Assembly (NCBI GenBank): GCA_021323355.1
Contig: JAJONK010000273.1
Location: 1-7,819, forward strand
Source: Deltaproteobacteria bacterium
Lineage (GTDB): Bacteria; Desulfobacterota; Binatia; UBA9968
Direction: 5' to 3'
DNA length: 7,819 nucleotides
Shown here: in pieces, positions 6,816 to 7,819 of the stretch
Layout of the letters: each line of letters opens with the position of its first letter
Numbering within the stretch: position 1 is the first letter of the stretch
Translations under genes and position numbers: made by a program
The notes under the pieces: model-generated
Told to the model about the DNA's origin: nothing
Seen by the model: only the letters and a program-made list of their open reading frames with translations
Databases searched by the model: none

Positions 6816-6853
6816 TCTCGCTTGCCAATCCTCTAATCTTTCTATAAGCGAGA
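6816..6853. repeat. Inverted repeat flanking the binding-protein promoter
   Basis: TCTCGCTT (6816-6823) and AAGCGAGA (6846-6853) are perfect 8-bp reverse complements whose centres are 30 bases apart, close to three helical turns. The left arm overlaps the candidate -35 box and the right arm the -10 box. This geometry suits two half-sites for a regulator that occupies the promoter; an RNA hairpin is less likely because the arms would lie mostly upstream of the predicted start. Confidence 0.45.
6822..6848 (+). promoter_or_regulatory. Candidate promoter of the solute-binding protein gene
   Basis: TTGCCA (6822-6827, 5 of 6 to the -35 consensus) and TATAAG (6843-6848, 5 of 6 to the -10 consensus) are 15 bases apart, shorter than the ideal 17. 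Such spacing is typical of weak promoters or ones helped by an activator. The start would fall near 6855, about 40 bases before the ATG. Confidence 0.38.
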
Positions 6854-6880
6854 GGAAAGCCGTTCCGCTCATGAAGGCTT

Positions 6881-6886
6881 AGGAGG
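6881..6886 (+). promoter_or_regulatory. Strong ribosome binding site of the solute-binding protein gene
   Basis: A full AGGAGG lies nine bases before the ATG at 6896 and fixes the start. It is the strongest Shine-Dalgarno sequence in the window. Confidence 0.85.
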
Positions 6887-6895
6887 GATCTGACG

Positions 6896-7819
6896 ATGGT
6901 CTCTGTTAAAGCACGTCAGCTTTGGTGGCTGTTTTTTCCCCTTTTCCTTTTCACTCGGAGTTCTGCCGCTGGCGCAGAAAATATGCGCGTTGCGCATCCG
7001 TCGCTTTCTTCATCGGTCATTTGCCTGCTCATCGCTAACAAAGAGGGCTACTTCAAAGAAGAGGGCCTCAATGTCGAGTTCCTGAGTATACGTGGCGAGA
7101 TCGCCATCCGAACGGCGCTAGCTGGCGAAGTGGACTTCTTCACTAATGCGGGAAGCGCGATGGCGGCGGCAGCGCGAAATGTACCGGTGAAGATACTTGC
7201 CGTATTTCAAGACAGACCTGGTTGGGATTTGATTGCCCAGCCGAATATTAAATCCATCCCTCAATTGCGGGGTAGTACCATTGCTATAATGTCGCCCGAA
7301 GGTTCCTTAGCGGTTGTGACCCGGGAAATTCTCAAAAAGAATGGTATGGATCCCGCGAAAGATGCCAATTTAGTCGTCATGGGCGGCGACGACGTTCGTC
7401 TGCCGGCGATGAAGGCGAAAGCGATCCAAGCCTCATTGTTCAATGCTGCTGCCAGTGTTCGGGCGCAAAAAGATGGATTCGTTAAGTTAGCAGCGGCCAG
7501 CGAATACGCCACCACTCTGCAGGGCGGTCTGGCGACCACGGAAGAGAAGATCAGGCAGCACCCGGCGCGCATGGCAAAGTTCATTCGTGGCAGTCTGAAG
7601 GGATTGCAGTTCTTCATCAATAAGCGGGATGCGTCGGTGAAGCACATGATGGAGTTTCTGAAAACGAACGACCGTGAAATGGCTGCGGCAATTTATGATA
7701 TCGAAACAAAGCTTATTGTGCGTGACGGTGCCAGCGAAGAAAAAGTTTTGCAGCCGATGATTGATGAGATGAAAAGGGCGACAAAAACTCAGCGCGACAT
7801 GAAAGTAAACGATGTTTTT
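6896..7819 (+). CDS. ABC transporter substrate-binding protein, NMT1/SsuA-like (3' partial)
   Basis: Periplasmic solute-binding protein, 308 residues visible, with the frame still open at the right edge. Residues 1-27 are a clear Sec signal peptide: Lys5 and Arg7, a hydrophobic core LWWLFFPLFLF, and an AGA cleavage site before Glu28. There is no lipobox cysteine. The mature start MRVAHPSLSSSVICLLIANK leads into GYFKEEGLNVEF (51-62), the hallmark of NMT1/THI5-like and taurine/sulfonate-type binding proteins. ALAGEVDFFTNAGSA (74-88), IPQLRGSTIAI (121-131) and LKKNGMD (146-152) follow as in the family. Typical members have about 320-340 residues, so only a short C-terminus is missing. The family serves ABC importers of nitrate, sulfonates, pyrimidines or aromatic acids; the ligand cannot be read from the sequence. 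Permease and ATPase genes would be expected to the right. It is divergent from the flavoprotein gene. Confidence 0.92.
   Translation, partial: MVSVKARQLWWLFFPLFLFTRSSAAGAENMRVAHPSLSSSVICLLIANKEGYFKEEGLNVEFLSIRGEIAIRTALAGEVDFFTNAGSAMAAAARNVPVKILAVFQDRPGWDLIAQPNIKSIPQLRGSTIAIMSPEGSLAVVTREILKKNGMDPAKDANLVVMGGDDVRLPAMKAKAIQASLFNAAASVRAQKDGFVKLAAASEYATTLQGGLATTEEKIRQHPARMAKFIRGSLKGLQFFINKRDASVKHMMEFLKTNDREMAAAIYDIETKLIVRDGASEEKVLQPMIDEMKRATKTQRDMKVNDVF

Noticed and set aside
7261..7647. Minus-strand 128-residue reading frame inside the binding-protein gene
   Set aside because: It is antisense to a clearly conserved solute-binding protein frame and has no recognisable features.

Overview
The window looks like a piece of chromosome from a Gram-negative bacterium of moderate GC content. 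The evidence is an MCE (Mla-type) lipid transport operon with an outer-membrane-type lipoprotein, plus genes read as a cytoplasmic flavoprotein and a secreted solute-binding protein. The style of the genes, with a STAS-fused MlaE, a long-tailed MlaD and an NMT1-type binding protein next to a fumarate-reductase-like flavoprotein, recalls uncultivated soil or groundwater lineages around Proteobacteria, Desulfobacterota and Binatota. That placement is inference from general knowledge; no marker gene here settles it. I see no tRNA, rRNA, CRISPR array, transposase or integrase.

Layout. 1-867 (+): 3' part of a radical SAM protein of the PA0069/SplB-like type, cut by the left edge and ending in QLSLF, which matches the sliding-clamp-binding consensus. 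868-1265: a gene-free stretch with a 22-nt palindrome, a tandem heptamer and a good sigma70-type promoter. 1266-4978 (+): a four-gene MCE transport operon of STAS-MlaE permease, MlaF ATPase, MlaD substrate-channel protein and a PqiC-like auxiliary lipoprotein. The lipoprotein gene is frameshifted near base 4702, probably by a small deletion. 4979-5157: short convergent intergenic region without a convincing terminator. 5158-6627 (-): FAD-dependent oxidoreductase of the fumarate reductase / ketosteroid dehydrogenase superfamily. 6628-6895: divergent control region with a candidate promoter on each strand, each overlapped by an inverted repeat. 6896-7819 (+): NMT1/SsuA-like periplasmic binding protein, cut by the right edge a little before its C-terminus.

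How they fit together. MlaE, MlaF and MlaD form an inner-membrane lipid transporter whose MCE ring projects into the periplasm. The lipoprotein would dock it to the outer membrane if intact. The flavoprotein and binding protein share a divergent control region and may serve uptake and oxidation or reduction of the same unknown small organic molecule. I did not find a clearly new system; the broken lipoprotein, the clamp motif and the divergent control region deserve the closest second look.
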